Translations under genes and position numbers: made by a program
Part shown: piece by piece, positions 1 to 8,588 of the stretch
Layout of the letters: each line of letters opens with the position of its first letter
How positions within the stretch are numbered: the first letter of the stretch is position 1
Notes under the pieces: generated by a model
The model's database searches: none
Told to the model about the DNA's origin: nothing
Seen by the model: the letters and a program-made list of their open reading frames with translations, nothing else
Assembly (NCBI GenBank): GCA_937873695.1
Contig: CALMYL010000007.1
Span: forward strand, 62,001 to 126,000
Reading direction: 5' to 3'
Length of the DNA: 64,000 nt
Source: an uncultured Ignavibacteria bacterium
Lineage (GTDB): Bacteria; Bacteroidota; Ignavibacteria; Tepidaquicellales; OLB5

Positions 1-1370
1 TGTGCTGAATCCAGCTCCTGCGCTATGAATCCCGCTGTAGGCTCATCGTTCATTTTGCTGCCATCAGAAAAATTATCATCATACCATTCGCGTTTATCCC
101 AGTTGAACTGGCGCGGCTGAAGCTTTGTAATGAACTCGAGCCCAAGTGAAAGCTCAGTAATATTTTTTTTATCTCTTGCATCAGAAAGAGAAGTAATGCT
201 TTGTACATTGCAGCGCAGTGAGCTTACGAATTGGTTACCTAATGTTATCTGGTCATTAGCTGTTGGGCTGGATGGGTTGGCGTCAATACCGATGCATGTT
301 AAATTGACGCCGGTAGTAATTGTTGAACCTGAATTATGTCCAACGGCGGTATTATAGTTACCTGTATTATTAACCAGTGAATGGTGCCCTACGGCAGTAT
401 TCTGAAAACCGACGATATTATTATACAAGGCTGAATCACCCACTGCAGTATTATGCCAGCCTGTGGTATTTCTAGCCAAGCATACATTGCCTACTGCTGT
501 GTTTTCAAACCCTGTAGTATTATTGCTTATTGAAGACAGGCCAATTGCTGTGTTAGAGTAGCCTGTACTGTTGTTCCATAGCGAATTAAAACCTAATGCA
601 GAGTTATTTGAACCTGTAGTACTATTGTATAAAGATCCATACCCTACTGCTGTGTTATTGCTTCCGGTTGTATTGAATGCCAAAGATGAACCTAATGCTG
701 TGTTATAAATACCTGTTGAATTAGAGTATAAAGAATAAATCCCAAGGGCTGTGTTATAAGAACCGGTCGTATTAGAGCGTAAAGTATTGGAACCTATAGC
801 CGTATTATATGAGCCGTTACTGTTGAAGTATAAAGAATGAGACCCAAGGGCTGTGTTATTACTGCCAGCTATATTAAAGTACAGAGAATTAGTACCCAAT
901 CCAGTGTTATTGCTCCCGGTTGTGTTTTTGTATAAAGAAAAGGTCCCAAGCGCTGTATTATAAGAACCTGTTGTATTCAAGAATAAGGAAAATAACCCTA
1001 ACGCCGTGTTTTGATTGCCGGTTGTATTGAGAGATAAAGTATTTTCTCCCAAAGCTGTGTTTTGAAAGCCAGTCATAGTAAAATTACCGGAATTTACTCC
1101 AATGAAAGTATTCTCTATCCCATAATTGTGTATAAATCTATCAGGTCCCTTAAAAATTACGCCAATTGTGCTGCCGGTTGTGTTTTGCAGATTTAAACTT
1201 GTGTTTAGAGATAAATAACCTGTTGACTGGCTTAGTGTCAGGTAATCCGAGGATTCGCCCTTTATTTTAAAAATGCCGTTTGTGCCAATTGTATTTGTGA
1301 TATTCTGCGAATACAGCAGGTTGAAAAAGAGCAGACTGCCGCACGCAAAAATTATGATTTTAAATTTCAT
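1..1370 (-). CDS. Secreted adhesin-like repeat protein with peptidase S74 chaperone domain (3' end outside window)
   Basis: The frame is open from an ATG at 1370 down to the window edge, so the C-terminus is missing. It begins with a clear Sec signal peptide (MKFKIIIFACGSLLFFNLLYSQ). Next comes a long run of 15-17 residue repeats of the type TGxxNTAxGxxSLxxN, similar in look to the head of trimeric autotransporter adhesins. The segment SDARDKKNI that follows is the start of an intramolecular chaperone (peptidase S74) domain as found in phage tail spikes; its serine, where self-cleavage occurs in that family, is present. It lies 10 bases after the stop of its paralogue at 1381-2924 and is probably cotranscribed with it. 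A surface or filamentous trimeric protein is inferred; the ligand is unknown. Confidence 0.8.
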   Translation of the reverse strand, partial: MKFKIIIFACGSLLFFNLLYSQNITNTIGTNGIFKIKGESSDYLTLSQSTGYLSLNTSLNLQNTTGSTIGVIFKGPDRFIHNYGIENTFIGVNSGNFTMTGFQNTALGENTLSLNTTGNQNTALGLFSLFLNTTGSYNTALGTFSLYKNTTGSNNTGLGTNSLYFNIAGSNNTALGSHSLYFNSNGSYNTAIGSNTLRSNTTGSYNTALGIYSLYSNSTGIYNTALGSSLAFNTTGSNNTAVGYGSLYNSTTGSNNSALGFNSLWNNSTGYSNTAIGLSSISNNTTGFENTAVGNVCLARNTTGWHNTAVGDSALYNNIVGFQNTAVGHHSLVNNTGNYNTAVGHNSGSTITTGVNLTCIGIDANPSSPTANDQITLGNQFVSSLRCNVQSITSLSDARDKKNITELSLGLEFITKLQPRQFNWDKREWYDDNFSDGSKMNDEPTAGFIAQELDSA

Positions 1371-1380
1371 AAATGTAATA

Positions 1381-2924
1381 TTATTTGTTTTCGGTTAACT
1401 TAACTTCTTTAAGTTTATTCCGCTCTTTCACAGTATTCTCTAACCTGGCCAGGCGTTCTTCTACAGACTTCATGGTTTCAATTTCTGACTTAAGCTTATC
1501 ATTTTCAGCTTTCAGCTCCTGTATAGCTTTTACCATCACCGGAAGTAAATTACCATAAGTTGCTTCCCATTTTTCGGGGTTATCTTTCAGTACAAGGTTA
1601 AGCCACTCTGCGCCGGCGGTACGTTGTGCGGAATCAAGCTCCTGAGCTATGAATCCGGCAGTAGGTTCTTCTTTCATTTTGCTGCCATCTGAAATATTAT
1701 CATCATACCATTCACGTTTATCCCAGTTGAACTGGCGCGGATGAAGCTTTGTAATAAATTCGAGCCCAAGTGAAAGCTCCATGATATTTTTCTTATCCCT
1801 GGCATCTGAAAGCGATGTTATGCTTTGCACATTACAGCGCAATGAACTTACGAATTGGTTACCTAATGTTATCTGGTCATTAGCAGTTGGGCTGGATGGG
1901 TTGGCGTCAATGCCGATAAGTGTGAGGTTAGCCCCCGTTGTAACCGTTGAGCCGGAATTGTAACCGATCGCGGTGTTATAATTGCCCGTATTGTTCTGCA
2001 AAGAGTGATGACCGACCGCGGTATTCTGCCAGCCGGTGCTGGAGTAAAGAGAATTATATCCTACGGCAGTATTCCCGGAATTAGAAAGATTGGAAAATAA
2101 GGATTGATATCCAATGGCGGTATTTTCTGAGCCTGTAATGCTGTAATGTGATGAATAATTCCCGACGGCAACGTTATAATTACCTGTTGTGTTTGAATAC
2201 AGTGAGCTTGAGCCCAGCGCTGTGTTATCTTCCCCGGTTGTGTTATCGTGCAGTGACTGGAACCCTATTGAAGTATTTTCCGCACCGGAGATATTTGAAA
2301 ACAACGAGTTAGAGCCTACAGAAGTATTGAAGTTACCGTTATTGTTATTATTTAAAGAATAGGAACCCAGGGCGGTATTATTTTTGCCTGTCGAATTCGC
2401 GAACAGGGATTGATTTCCGATCGCAACATTCTGATATCCTGAGCTATTTGTATTTAAAGCTGATACTCCCACGGCGGTGTTTTCATAACCGGTAGAAATA
2501 TACTGCAAACAGCCGCTTCCAAGCGCGGTATTCATATAACCCGTGGTAAGTGAAGAAAGCGAATATGGTCCAACGCCGGTGTTAAATCTAGACTGCGATA
2601 ACAAACTGAAGTTCCCCGCGTTAACTCCGAGAAAAGTGTTATATCCGTTTTCTTCTGTGGTGTGATAGGTATGAAGAAACCTGTTTGTACCTTTGTAGAT
2701 TATGCCAAGATTTGAAGAGGTTGTATTGGGGAGCACAAAACTCCGGTTTAACGAGATATACCCGTTTGACTGGCTTATGGTAAAGTACTCACCGGTTTCG
2801 CCTTTTATCTTAAACACTCCGTTTGGCCAAGTGTGTTTATGATGTTCTGGGAATAAAGAAGTTCTCCGGGCTGAAAGACCAGCATTATACCGCAGAAAAT
2901 TAATTTTATTATTATTGTTTTCAT
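1381..2924 (-). pseudogene. Paralogous S74-domain adhesin-like protein, signal peptide split off by a one-base frameshift
   Basis: The main open frame (1381-2817, 478 codons) has the NTAxG repeats, the SDARDKKNI start of the S74 chaperone domain near residue 335, and a C-terminal coiled coil rich in Glu and Lys. It lacks a signal peptide. An ATG at 2924 opens another frame encoding MKTIIIKLIFCGIMLVFQ and then LLYSQNIINTLG, matching the paralogue at 1-1370. That frame stops at about 2810. Alignment with the paralogue (IGTNGIFKIKGE) shows one base missing near 2824-2828, exactly between the two parts. It could be a real loss of export, phase variation, or an assembly or sequencing error. The ATG overlaps the stop of the upstream small gene (ATGA). 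Confidence 0.75.
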
Positions 2925-3121
2925 TGCTTCAGTGATTTATTCTTTCCTGAATTGTAATTTTGACCCGAAAGCTGTTTGAAATAAAGCTCACATGACCTTG
3001 AAATAACCGAATCGGAATTTTCCTGTGTTATTATAATAAGTTTTCTGATCATATCATGTGTAGTTTTATTAAGCCTGTAACCCCTGGAAATTTTGCCGCT
3101 TTTTTTCTTCATTAAATTCAT
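2921..3121 (-). CDS. Small ribbon-helix-helix-like protein
   Basis: This 66-residue basic protein has a central stretch (RLNKTTHDMIRKLIIITQ, then SDSVISRSCELYF) that looks like the strand-helix-helix pattern of ribbon-helix-helix DNA-binding proteins. No toxin-like partner is adjacent. Its stop overlaps the ATG of the frameshifted adhesin-like gene, so the three minus-strand genes probably form one operon and this may be their regulator. The assignment rests on pattern only; a plain hypothetical protein is the alternative. Confidence 0.5.
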   Translation of the reverse strand: MNLMKKKSGKISRGYRLNKTTHDMIRKLIIITQENSDSVISRSCELYFKQLSGQNYNSGKNKSLKQ

Positions 3122-3284
3122 TTGCTGCGCGCTTCTTAATTACCTGCAAAGATACCCTTCAAAGAACGTGCACGCAAAGAAAAAATCCCGCATAAATGAA
3201 AGGTGTTTGCGCGAAAATATCTTGATTTACAGCGAAAAAATACTGAATTTACTAAAATTGGAAGCGCAAACTGAAAGGGTTTTT

Positions 3285-4754
3285 ATGAAAGACTCTCATC
3301 TTATAAAAATGATGCAGACTTTTACCGGGTCTGAATTAAGGTCATTTTCAAGATTTGTTGATTCACCTTATTATAATACCAGCCGGTCAACAACGCTGTT
3401 GTATTATGAAATAAAGAAATACTATCCTGCGTTTACGGGTAGTGACTTTTCACGCGAATTACTTTTCAAAAAAGTGTATCCCGGCAGAAAGTACAGCAGT
3501 GACCTGATGAACAGGCTTGTAAGTAACCTTATAAAGCTTGCAGAAAAGTTCATTTCAGATAAAGCGAACCGGTTTGAAGACCTTAACCTGCTTGCGGGAT
3601 TAAGAAAAAGGAAGCTTAAAAATTATTTTTTATCGGGCCACAAAAAGATAACCGAAAAAAGGGTTTTCAATCTTTATGAGGAAGATGATATAATGCAGCA
3701 GCTTCTTTTTGACGAAGAATACGGCAATTACTTTCTGGATGCGGATAAATACATACAGTGGGATAGACATGTAGATCTTGCAATGGAGTATAACCTGATA
3801 CATTTTCTATACAGGGTGTCCCAGGTTTTCCGCCAGAAAACATTCAGCTCAACCGAAAAGGACCGTAAAACGAATGCCGCTTTTCATCTTGAAGAGTGTA
3901 TAGATCTTAAGCGGCTTAACAGGCAAATAGCGAATTCGGATGTCAAGAACAAAGAAACAATCTGCCACTATTTAAGCCTGGTTATACTGAATTCAACAAA
4001 AGATAAAAAACTGTACGAAGAAATAAGGGATTACATCTTCGGGAATGATCTGATAAACAGCACAAACAACATTTATACAGGATATATTTACCTTCTGGAC
4101 TTCCTGACTGATATTTTAAAACAGACAAAAGGCGATGTAAGACGGCATTACCTGAAAGAAAAGAACAGGGTATATAAAAAGATCGAGAGTGTTTATTTCG
4201 CAACCGGGAGAGTGGAGATGCTGTTTGTCTTTTTCAGGAACTTTGTGCTTTCAGGAATAAATACGGGTGAGCTTGAGTGGAGCGAATATGTGCTGAAGAA
4301 GTATCTTAACCAGATAAAGGAAAAAGGCAATGAACCGGTTGGCAAGTATTATGACGCGCTTATACTTTTCCATAAAGGGATGTTTGAAGAATCGCTGGAA
4401 AAACTTTCATTCTTTAAATCAGAAAAGTACTTTATGGATAATGACATTCACTTTTATGATATAAGGATATTGAGGTTAATGCTGTACTTTGAGCTTAATT
4501 ACCTCCAGGAAGCGTTAAGCATGGTTGACGCTTTTACACACCTGCTGAGCAGGAGCCGGAAAATGCCGGCGGCACACAAAGAGTCAGCGGTATTATTTGC
4601 AACGGCATACAGGAAACTGCTTGCATGCAAAGCGGATAAAAAGGTAAAGTCGCTGCCCGAGCTGATAAAAAAGATCTCGGAGGGAAGAAGTTATAACGGC
4701 AAAACCTGGCTGCTTAATAAAGCAAACGAGCTTCACCTGGAAGAGTCCCATTAA
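3285..4754 (+). CDS. SPYFN-family helical protein, paralogue 1
   Basis: This 489-residue cytosolic-looking protein has no signal peptide. Residues 10-35 carry the family signature ELRSFSRFVDSPYYNTS and residues 55-90 carry LFKKVYPGRKYSSDLMNRL. The remainder is predicted to be almost all helical, TPR-like, and it ends in a TWLLNKANEL segment. Three further paralogues lie in the window (10599-12047, 14394-15878, 15897-17378), all 480-495 residues. The reading frame is open further upstream, but the ATG at 3285 was chosen because it matches the N-termini of the paralogues and avoids overlap with the divergent small gene. Function is unknown; similar proteins are common in Bacteroidota as far as I recall. 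Confidence 0.8.
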   Translation: MKDSHLIKMMQTFTGSELRSFSRFVDSPYYNTSRSTTLLYYEIKKYYPAFTGSDFSRELLFKKVYPGRKYSSDLMNRLVSNLIKLAEKFISDKANRFEDLNLLAGLRKRKLKNYFLSGHKKITEKRVFNLYEEDDIMQQLLFDEEYGNYFLDADKYIQWDRHVDLAMEYNLIHFLYRVSQVFRQKTFSSTEKDRKTNAAFHLEECIDLKRLNRQIANSDVKNKETICHYLSLVILNSTKDKKLYEEIRDYIFGNDLINSTNNIYTGYIYLLDFLTDILKQTKGDVRRHYLKEKNRVYKKIESVYFATGRVEMLFVFFRNFVLSGINTGELEWSEYVLKKYLNQIKEKGNEPVGKYYDALILFHKGMFEESLEKLSFFKSEKYFMDNDIHFYDIRILRLMLYFELNYLQEALSMVDAFTHLLSRSRKMPAAHKESAVLFATAYRKLLACKADKKVKSLPELIKKISEGRSYNGKTWLLNKANELHLEESH

Positions 4755-4847
4755 CCGGAACAAAACCGTGCGGTTACTGTTAAATATCTGTGCATTTTTA
4801 ATTAAGGCGGTTTTGCTGATATTTACCAAAAATAACAGAGGTTTAAT

Positions 4848-5420
4848 ATGGATATAGCAATAGGTATTTGTTTGGGGCTGGGGCTCGCAGCAAGCTGCGG
4901 CTTCCGCGTATTTGTGCCGCTATTGATCAGCAATATAGCCTCAATGACGGGCATAGTAAATATCGGCGGCGGGTTTGAATGGATGGGCTCCTGGCCCGCA
5001 TTCGCCATATTTTTAACCGCAACAGTTGCAGAAATTGGCGCATATTATATTCCCGTTTTAGATAACGCGCTGGATACAATTTCAGTACCATTGGCAACAA
5101 TTGCCGGCACGCTGCTTTCGGTAACATTCATAACAGATGTACCGCCGATGGTTCAGTGGACACTTGGTATTATAGTAGGCGGCGGCTCTGCCGCTGTGAT
5201 AAAAAGCGGCGCAAGTATGGCAAGATTAAAATCAACCGCTTTCACAGCCGGGTGGGCTAACTGGCTAATAGCAACATTTGAGCATGTTACATCATTTGTA
5301 ATGAGTATTTTAACTGTATTGCTGCCAATAGTTATGGGCGTTATGGCATTGGGAGTGCTTGGATTTTTTGGATGGAGGCTGGCTAAAAAGAAGGACCCTG
5401 ATCCAAGGATTAAAGGATGA
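4848..5420 (+). CDS. DUF4126 family membrane protein
   Basis: This 190-residue protein has about four to five hydrophobic segments. The N-terminal pattern GLGLAASCGFRVFVPLL, the central PVLDNALDTISVPLATIAGT and the later GGGSAAVIKSGASMAR are typical of the DUF4126 family of small inner-membrane proteins. The length is normal. The gene starts 93 bases after the SPYFN-family gene on the same strand. An RBS-like AGAGG lies just upstream of the ATG. No reaction is known for the family. Confidence 0.8.
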   Translation: MDIAIGICLGLGLAASCGFRVFVPLLISNIASMTGIVNIGGGFEWMGSWPAFAIFLTATVAEIGAYYIPVLDNALDTISVPLATIAGTLLSVTFITDVPPMVQWTLGIIVGGGSAAVIKSGASMARLKSTAFTAGWANWLIATFEHVTSFVMSILTVLLPIVMGVMALGVLGFFGWRLAKKKDPDPRIKG

Positions 5421-6028
5421 ACATGATTTTGTTACCTGCCTAATATTTTTTTGAATTGCGGCTAAAGCCGGGTTTATTTTTGTTTACAGGCCACGACCTA
5501 AAGGTCGTGGCAACTCAACTAACAGGATTTAAAGTTAGAGAATATGATTAGGCGATCCTTAGAAAATTCAGATAAATATTGTTTCGTAAAGAAATGTTTT
5601 TTTGAGTAGCCCCGCTCTTTAGAGCGGGGGATTAATCTTGTCCCAACTTGAGGGGCTTTAGCCCCAGTTTCATCTTGTTCACTCCGGCGGAGTGTACCGG
5701 AAAATCATTAGCTTGAAGACAATGCAATTTTAAATTAATCAAATGTGAATAATGATCAAAGCAGTAATATTTGATATGGATGGTGTAATAGTTGACTCTG
5801 AGCCGATAATGGATAAACATATCGCTCCTACCCCGAAAGGGAGGGAGTTAGGTGTTTTTAATTGCTGGTGATCCTGGTGGTATTGGCAGCTCCAACAATA
5901 GGTTTTTTTAAAAATGACCCCCTCTGTATCTCCCCCTGACGGGGGGAGACGAAGTGGGGGTATTTTCTTGTCATCACAAAAAAAACAAATTCACGTTATA
6001 GTTTTTTGTTAAACAAAAATATGATTTT
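5421..6028. repeat. Intergenic region made of several dispersed palindromic repeats
   Basis: This 608-base gap has no complete gene. It contains the palindrome ccacgacctaaaggtcgtgg near 5494, the hairpin CCCCGCTCTTTAGAGCGGGG near 5609, GGGGCTTTAGCCCC near 5650, an actccggcggagt palindrome near 5681, the HAD-gene remnant at 5752-5871, and a ccccctgacggggg hairpin near 5934. The first two recur at 7350-7510, and the second again near 25640 and 26610. Confidence 0.8.
5752..5871 (+). pseudogene. Remnant of a HAD-superfamily hydrolase gene, cut off by repeat sequence
   Basis: An ATG at 5752 opens 23 codons that read as the N-terminus of a beta-phosphoglucomutase-like HAD hydrolase: MIKAVIFDMDGVIVDSEP and five further residues. 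The nucleophile motif DxDG is intact at residues 8-11. From 5821 the frame runs into intergenic repeat sequence (cgctcctaccccgaaagg...) and stops at 5869-5871. The remaining roughly 190 residues expected for the family are absent downstream, where the caspase-like gene begins. It is therefore a gene fragment and probably not functional. Confidence 0.75.
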
Positions 6029-7345
6029 ATGAAAAAATTTCTTCTGATACTTTTTATTCTTCCATTCTTTATCAACTGCTCGAAGTTAAGTGAGCTTACT
6101 TCGCGTGACTCAAAAGAAAAGAAAACCGGCACAACCGTTATCACGTCCAATATCAAGCCGGGGGAAAATACATACGGAGTTGTTGCCGGTGCGCTGGAGT
6201 GGAAGGACCCCGGTTTTTCGCCCTTCAGTAACCGTAACAGGAAAGATAAGGAGCTATATTCACTCCTGAAATCGCAGGGCGTTAAGCCGAAAAATGTTTC
6301 ACTGCTGATAGATAACGAAGCAACTGTGGATGCGATGAAATCCGCTGTACTTACCGCCATAGATAGAGCGCCGGAAGGCTCGGAGTTTATATTTTATTAT
6401 GCCGGTCACGGCGTAAAAGATGATGACAGCAGAATTTATTTCGCAAGCTATGATATCACCACGGGTAATTACAAAAATACGGGATTCGATGTAAGCTGGC
6501 TGGGTAATGCCATACGGGATAAGTTCAAAGGGAAACTGGTTTGGCTGCTGGCTGATTGCTGTTACAGCGGAGCATTGCTTGATGAAGCGGAGAAAATAAG
6601 CTCCGCGGGTAAGAACGTAATCGTGCTAACTTCGGCGGCATCATGTAATATATCAACAGCCAACTGGACCTTCACGCAATCAATTATTGATTGCCTTTCG
6701 GGTCTGCCCCTTGCCGATAGGAACAATGACGGGGTAATTTCAATAAATGAAACCGGCACTGAATTATGTGATGCTATGAAGTACCGTGAAAGACAAATGT
6801 GCGGATTTAAGCTGTTCGGCATAGATGAAACAGCACCGCTTGCAAAAACAAGCGGCAGTGTAACTGCCACGAGCGGTGATTTTTCACCGGGCACTTATTA
6901 CATGGCTCCAAAAGGCGGTGATATGGCGGCGGTAAGAATACTAAGCTCTGACAAAAATAAAGTGGAGTGTGAATTTTACGATTACAGCGATAAATCAACT
7001 GTAACATTCACTAAAAACGAACTGCAGCCGATATACTTTGTGAATTATTCAAACGGCGATAAAGTTAAAGTATCATGGGAGGGCAAGTGGTATGACGCGG
7101 AAGTTAAAAAGTCACAGAATGATTTCTATTATATAAAATATGCGGGCTATGAAGATTTCTGGAATGAATGGGTGGCGTATGACAGGATAAAAACGGGTAA
7201 GGAACGCTCCGCCCAAATAGAACAAAACGGTGTGTGGTACCCGGGTATAGTGCTTGAAGAAAAAGGCGGGAAGTATTTTATCCGCTATGATAATTACAGC
7301 TATGTTTGGGATGAGTGGGTTAGTGAAGACAGGATAAAATTCTAA
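6029..7345 (+). CDS. Caspase-like (peptidase C14) lipoprotein with two Tudor-like C-terminal repeats
   Basis: The N-terminus is a lipoprotein signal peptide with a lipobox ending at Cys17 (LPFFINC). Residues about 45-260 form a caspase-fold domain. The catalytic His is His127 in YYAGHG and the catalytic Cys is Cys178 in ADCCYSG, both intact. Residues 335-438 hold two tandem modules of about 45 residues with the pattern Wy..a.V....yyIkYagY..fWneWV..dRI. These look like the Tudor-knot/Agenet type of small beta-barrel. Export to the envelope and cysteine-protease activity are inferred; substrate specificity (caspases cut after Asp, metacaspases after Arg/Lys) cannot be read from the sequence. 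The gene is flanked by repeat-rich DNA on both sides. Confidence 0.85.
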   Translation: MKKFLLILFILPFFINCSKLSELTSRDSKEKKTGTTVITSNIKPGENTYGVVAGALEWKDPGFSPFSNRNRKDKELYSLLKSQGVKPKNVSLLIDNEATVDAMKSAVLTAIDRAPEGSEFIFYYAGHGVKDDDSRIYFASYDITTGNYKNTGFDVSWLGNAIRDKFKGKLVWLLADCCYSGALLDEAEKISSAGKNVIVLTSAASCNISTANWTFTQSIIDCLSGLPLADRNNDGVISINETGTELCDAMKYRERQMCGFKLFGIDETAPLAKTSGSVTATSGDFSPGTYYMAPKGGDMAAVRILSSDKNKVECEFYDYSDKSTVTFTKNELQPIYFVNYSNGDKVKVSWEGKWYDAEVKKSQNDFYYIKYAGYEDFWNEWVAYDRIKTGKERSAQIEQNGVWYPGIVLEEKGGKYFIRYDNYSYVWDEWVSEDRIKF

Positions 7346-7618
7346 AATATATGGAGTAGCCCCGCTCTTTAGAGCGGGGGTCAATTCAAAGAATATAAAC
7401 GGGCTTTAGCCCCGATTAGAAAGACGATGAATTCATTCTTTTTTTATACATCGGGGGCTAAAGCCCCTATATTTTCTACTTTATTTCCACGACCTAAAGG
7501 TCGTGGCAAATCAATAATCATAAAAGCGTTCTTTGTGATGATAATTTTTATTCTGAAACCAAACCGAATGCCTTAACGTTAAATATGAAAACCAAAATCA
7601 GACCATTAATTCCAATTT
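7346..7618. repeat. Intergenic palindromic repeats after the caspase-like gene
   Basis: This 273-base gap repeats elements seen at 5421-5700: CCCCGCTCTTTAGAGCGGGG near 7361, GGGCTTTAGCCCC near 7401, gggggctaaagcccc near 7451, and the ccacgacctaaaggtcgtgg palindrome near 7487. The order of elements differs from the first copy, so it is not a simple duplication. Confidence 0.75.
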
Positions 7619-8335
7619 ATGTCATCATTTATCAGCAGTTTAAGAGAAAATAACAGGTTAAGTGTAACCGTTATTCTTGCCATGTCATGCCTTTTGAGTG
7701 TATCCATTGAAGCGTTTAGGGTTTATTACTCAGGTTTTAACACCTATTTATTTTTAATATGGAATTTATTCCTCGCAATACTTCCTTATGTCATAAGCAC
7801 ATTTTTTCTGCTCTATTATAAGAAGATAAATTCACTGATACTGACCGGAATAATTCTAACTTCGTGGCTGCTCTTATTCCCCAATGCTCCGTACATTGTC
7901 ACCGATTTTTTCCATCTTGACCAGAAAGCGGGAATACCCTATTGGTATGATCTTGGAATGATACTTTCATTTGCATGGAACGGTTTGATACTTGGATTTA
8001 TTTCACTGTATGATATACAGACTGCGCTTGCGCGGCGCTTTGGCGCGATTAAGGGCTGGGCATTCGCGATATTTTCGCTGGTGCTTGGAAGTTTCGGGAT
8101 ATATCTGGGCAGGTATGAAAGATTCAACAGCTGGGATGTACTTACAAATCCCGTGGAGCTGTTTGTTGATATCGCCAACCGTTTTATTCACCCAATGCAG
8201 CACCCAAGAACAATGCTTATGACGGTATTGTTTTCGGTAGTGCTGATATTCGGTTATGTGACGCTGGTTGTGATGTTTAAGCCGGGTAAAGAAAAAAACA
8301 ACAATAAACATGCCGCTCCTACGGAGCTCAATTGA
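7619..8335 (+). CDS. DUF1361 family membrane protein
   Basis: This 238-residue protein has six to seven predicted membrane segments. The motif LLFPNAPYIVTDFFHL near residue 80, the following WYDLGMILSFAWNGL and the later LGRYERFNSWD are characteristic of DUF1361. The last residues (HAAPTELN) are encoded by the intergenic repeat cgctcctacggagct, so the original C-terminus may have been replaced by repeat sequence. A second copy of that repeat lies 30 bases downstream. Function is unknown. Confidence 0.85.
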   Translation: MSSFISSLRENNRLSVTVILAMSCLLSVSIEAFRVYYSGFNTYLFLIWNLFLAILPYVISTFFLLYYKKINSLILTGIILTSWLLLFPNAPYIVTDFFHLDQKAGIPYWYDLGMILSFAWNGLILGFISLYDIQTALARRFGAIKGWAFAIFSLVLGSFGIYLGRYERFNSWDVLTNPVELFVDIANRFIHPMQHPRTMLMTVLFSVVLIFGYVTLVVMFKPGKEKNNNKHAAPTELN

Positions 8336-8434
8336 TCTATTGCGATTACATACTACAAACATTTCGCTCCTAACGGAGCTGTGTTAAAACTAGAGAAAGA
8401 GCCCGATGACTACATAATACTGTTCTGTTTCCCT

Positions 8435-8491
8435 CCGTCCCAAACTCCGGTTTGGGACGGAGGTTGTTTACCAAACTGGAGTTTGGTAAAC
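8435..8491. repeat. Two adjacent perfect palindromes
   Basis: Positions 8435-8460 and 8466-8491 are two 26-base palindromes separated by five bases (arms ccgtcccaaac and gtttaccaaac). They differ in sequence but share the same architecture and an internal aact(c/g)(c/g)(a/g)gttt centre. They lie between the DUF1361 gene and ettA. A bidirectional terminator is possible for the pair, but there is no T tract. Confidence 0.7.
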
Positions 8492-8588
8492 AGAATATAT
8501 GTCATCTCTTTTGGATTTAATGCTTCGCCTCAAATAGCTATCTTTGCCTCTTACCATAAAATTACAAACATAAATACAAATATCGCTG

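Noticed and set aside
130-357. Plus-strand open frame of 75 codons, with a similar one at 1781-1963
   Set aside because: Both lie antisense in the same place within the two S74-domain genes and reflect the repeated coding sequence of those genes.
5421-5750. Possible CRISPR array from closely spaced palindromes, here and near 25640-26800
   Set aside because: The units differ in sequence and spacing, with no constant repeat and unique spacer, and no cas genes are present.
7992-8362. Overlapping antisense frames in the DUF1361 gene
   Set aside because: They are shadow frames of a well-supported membrane protein gene.
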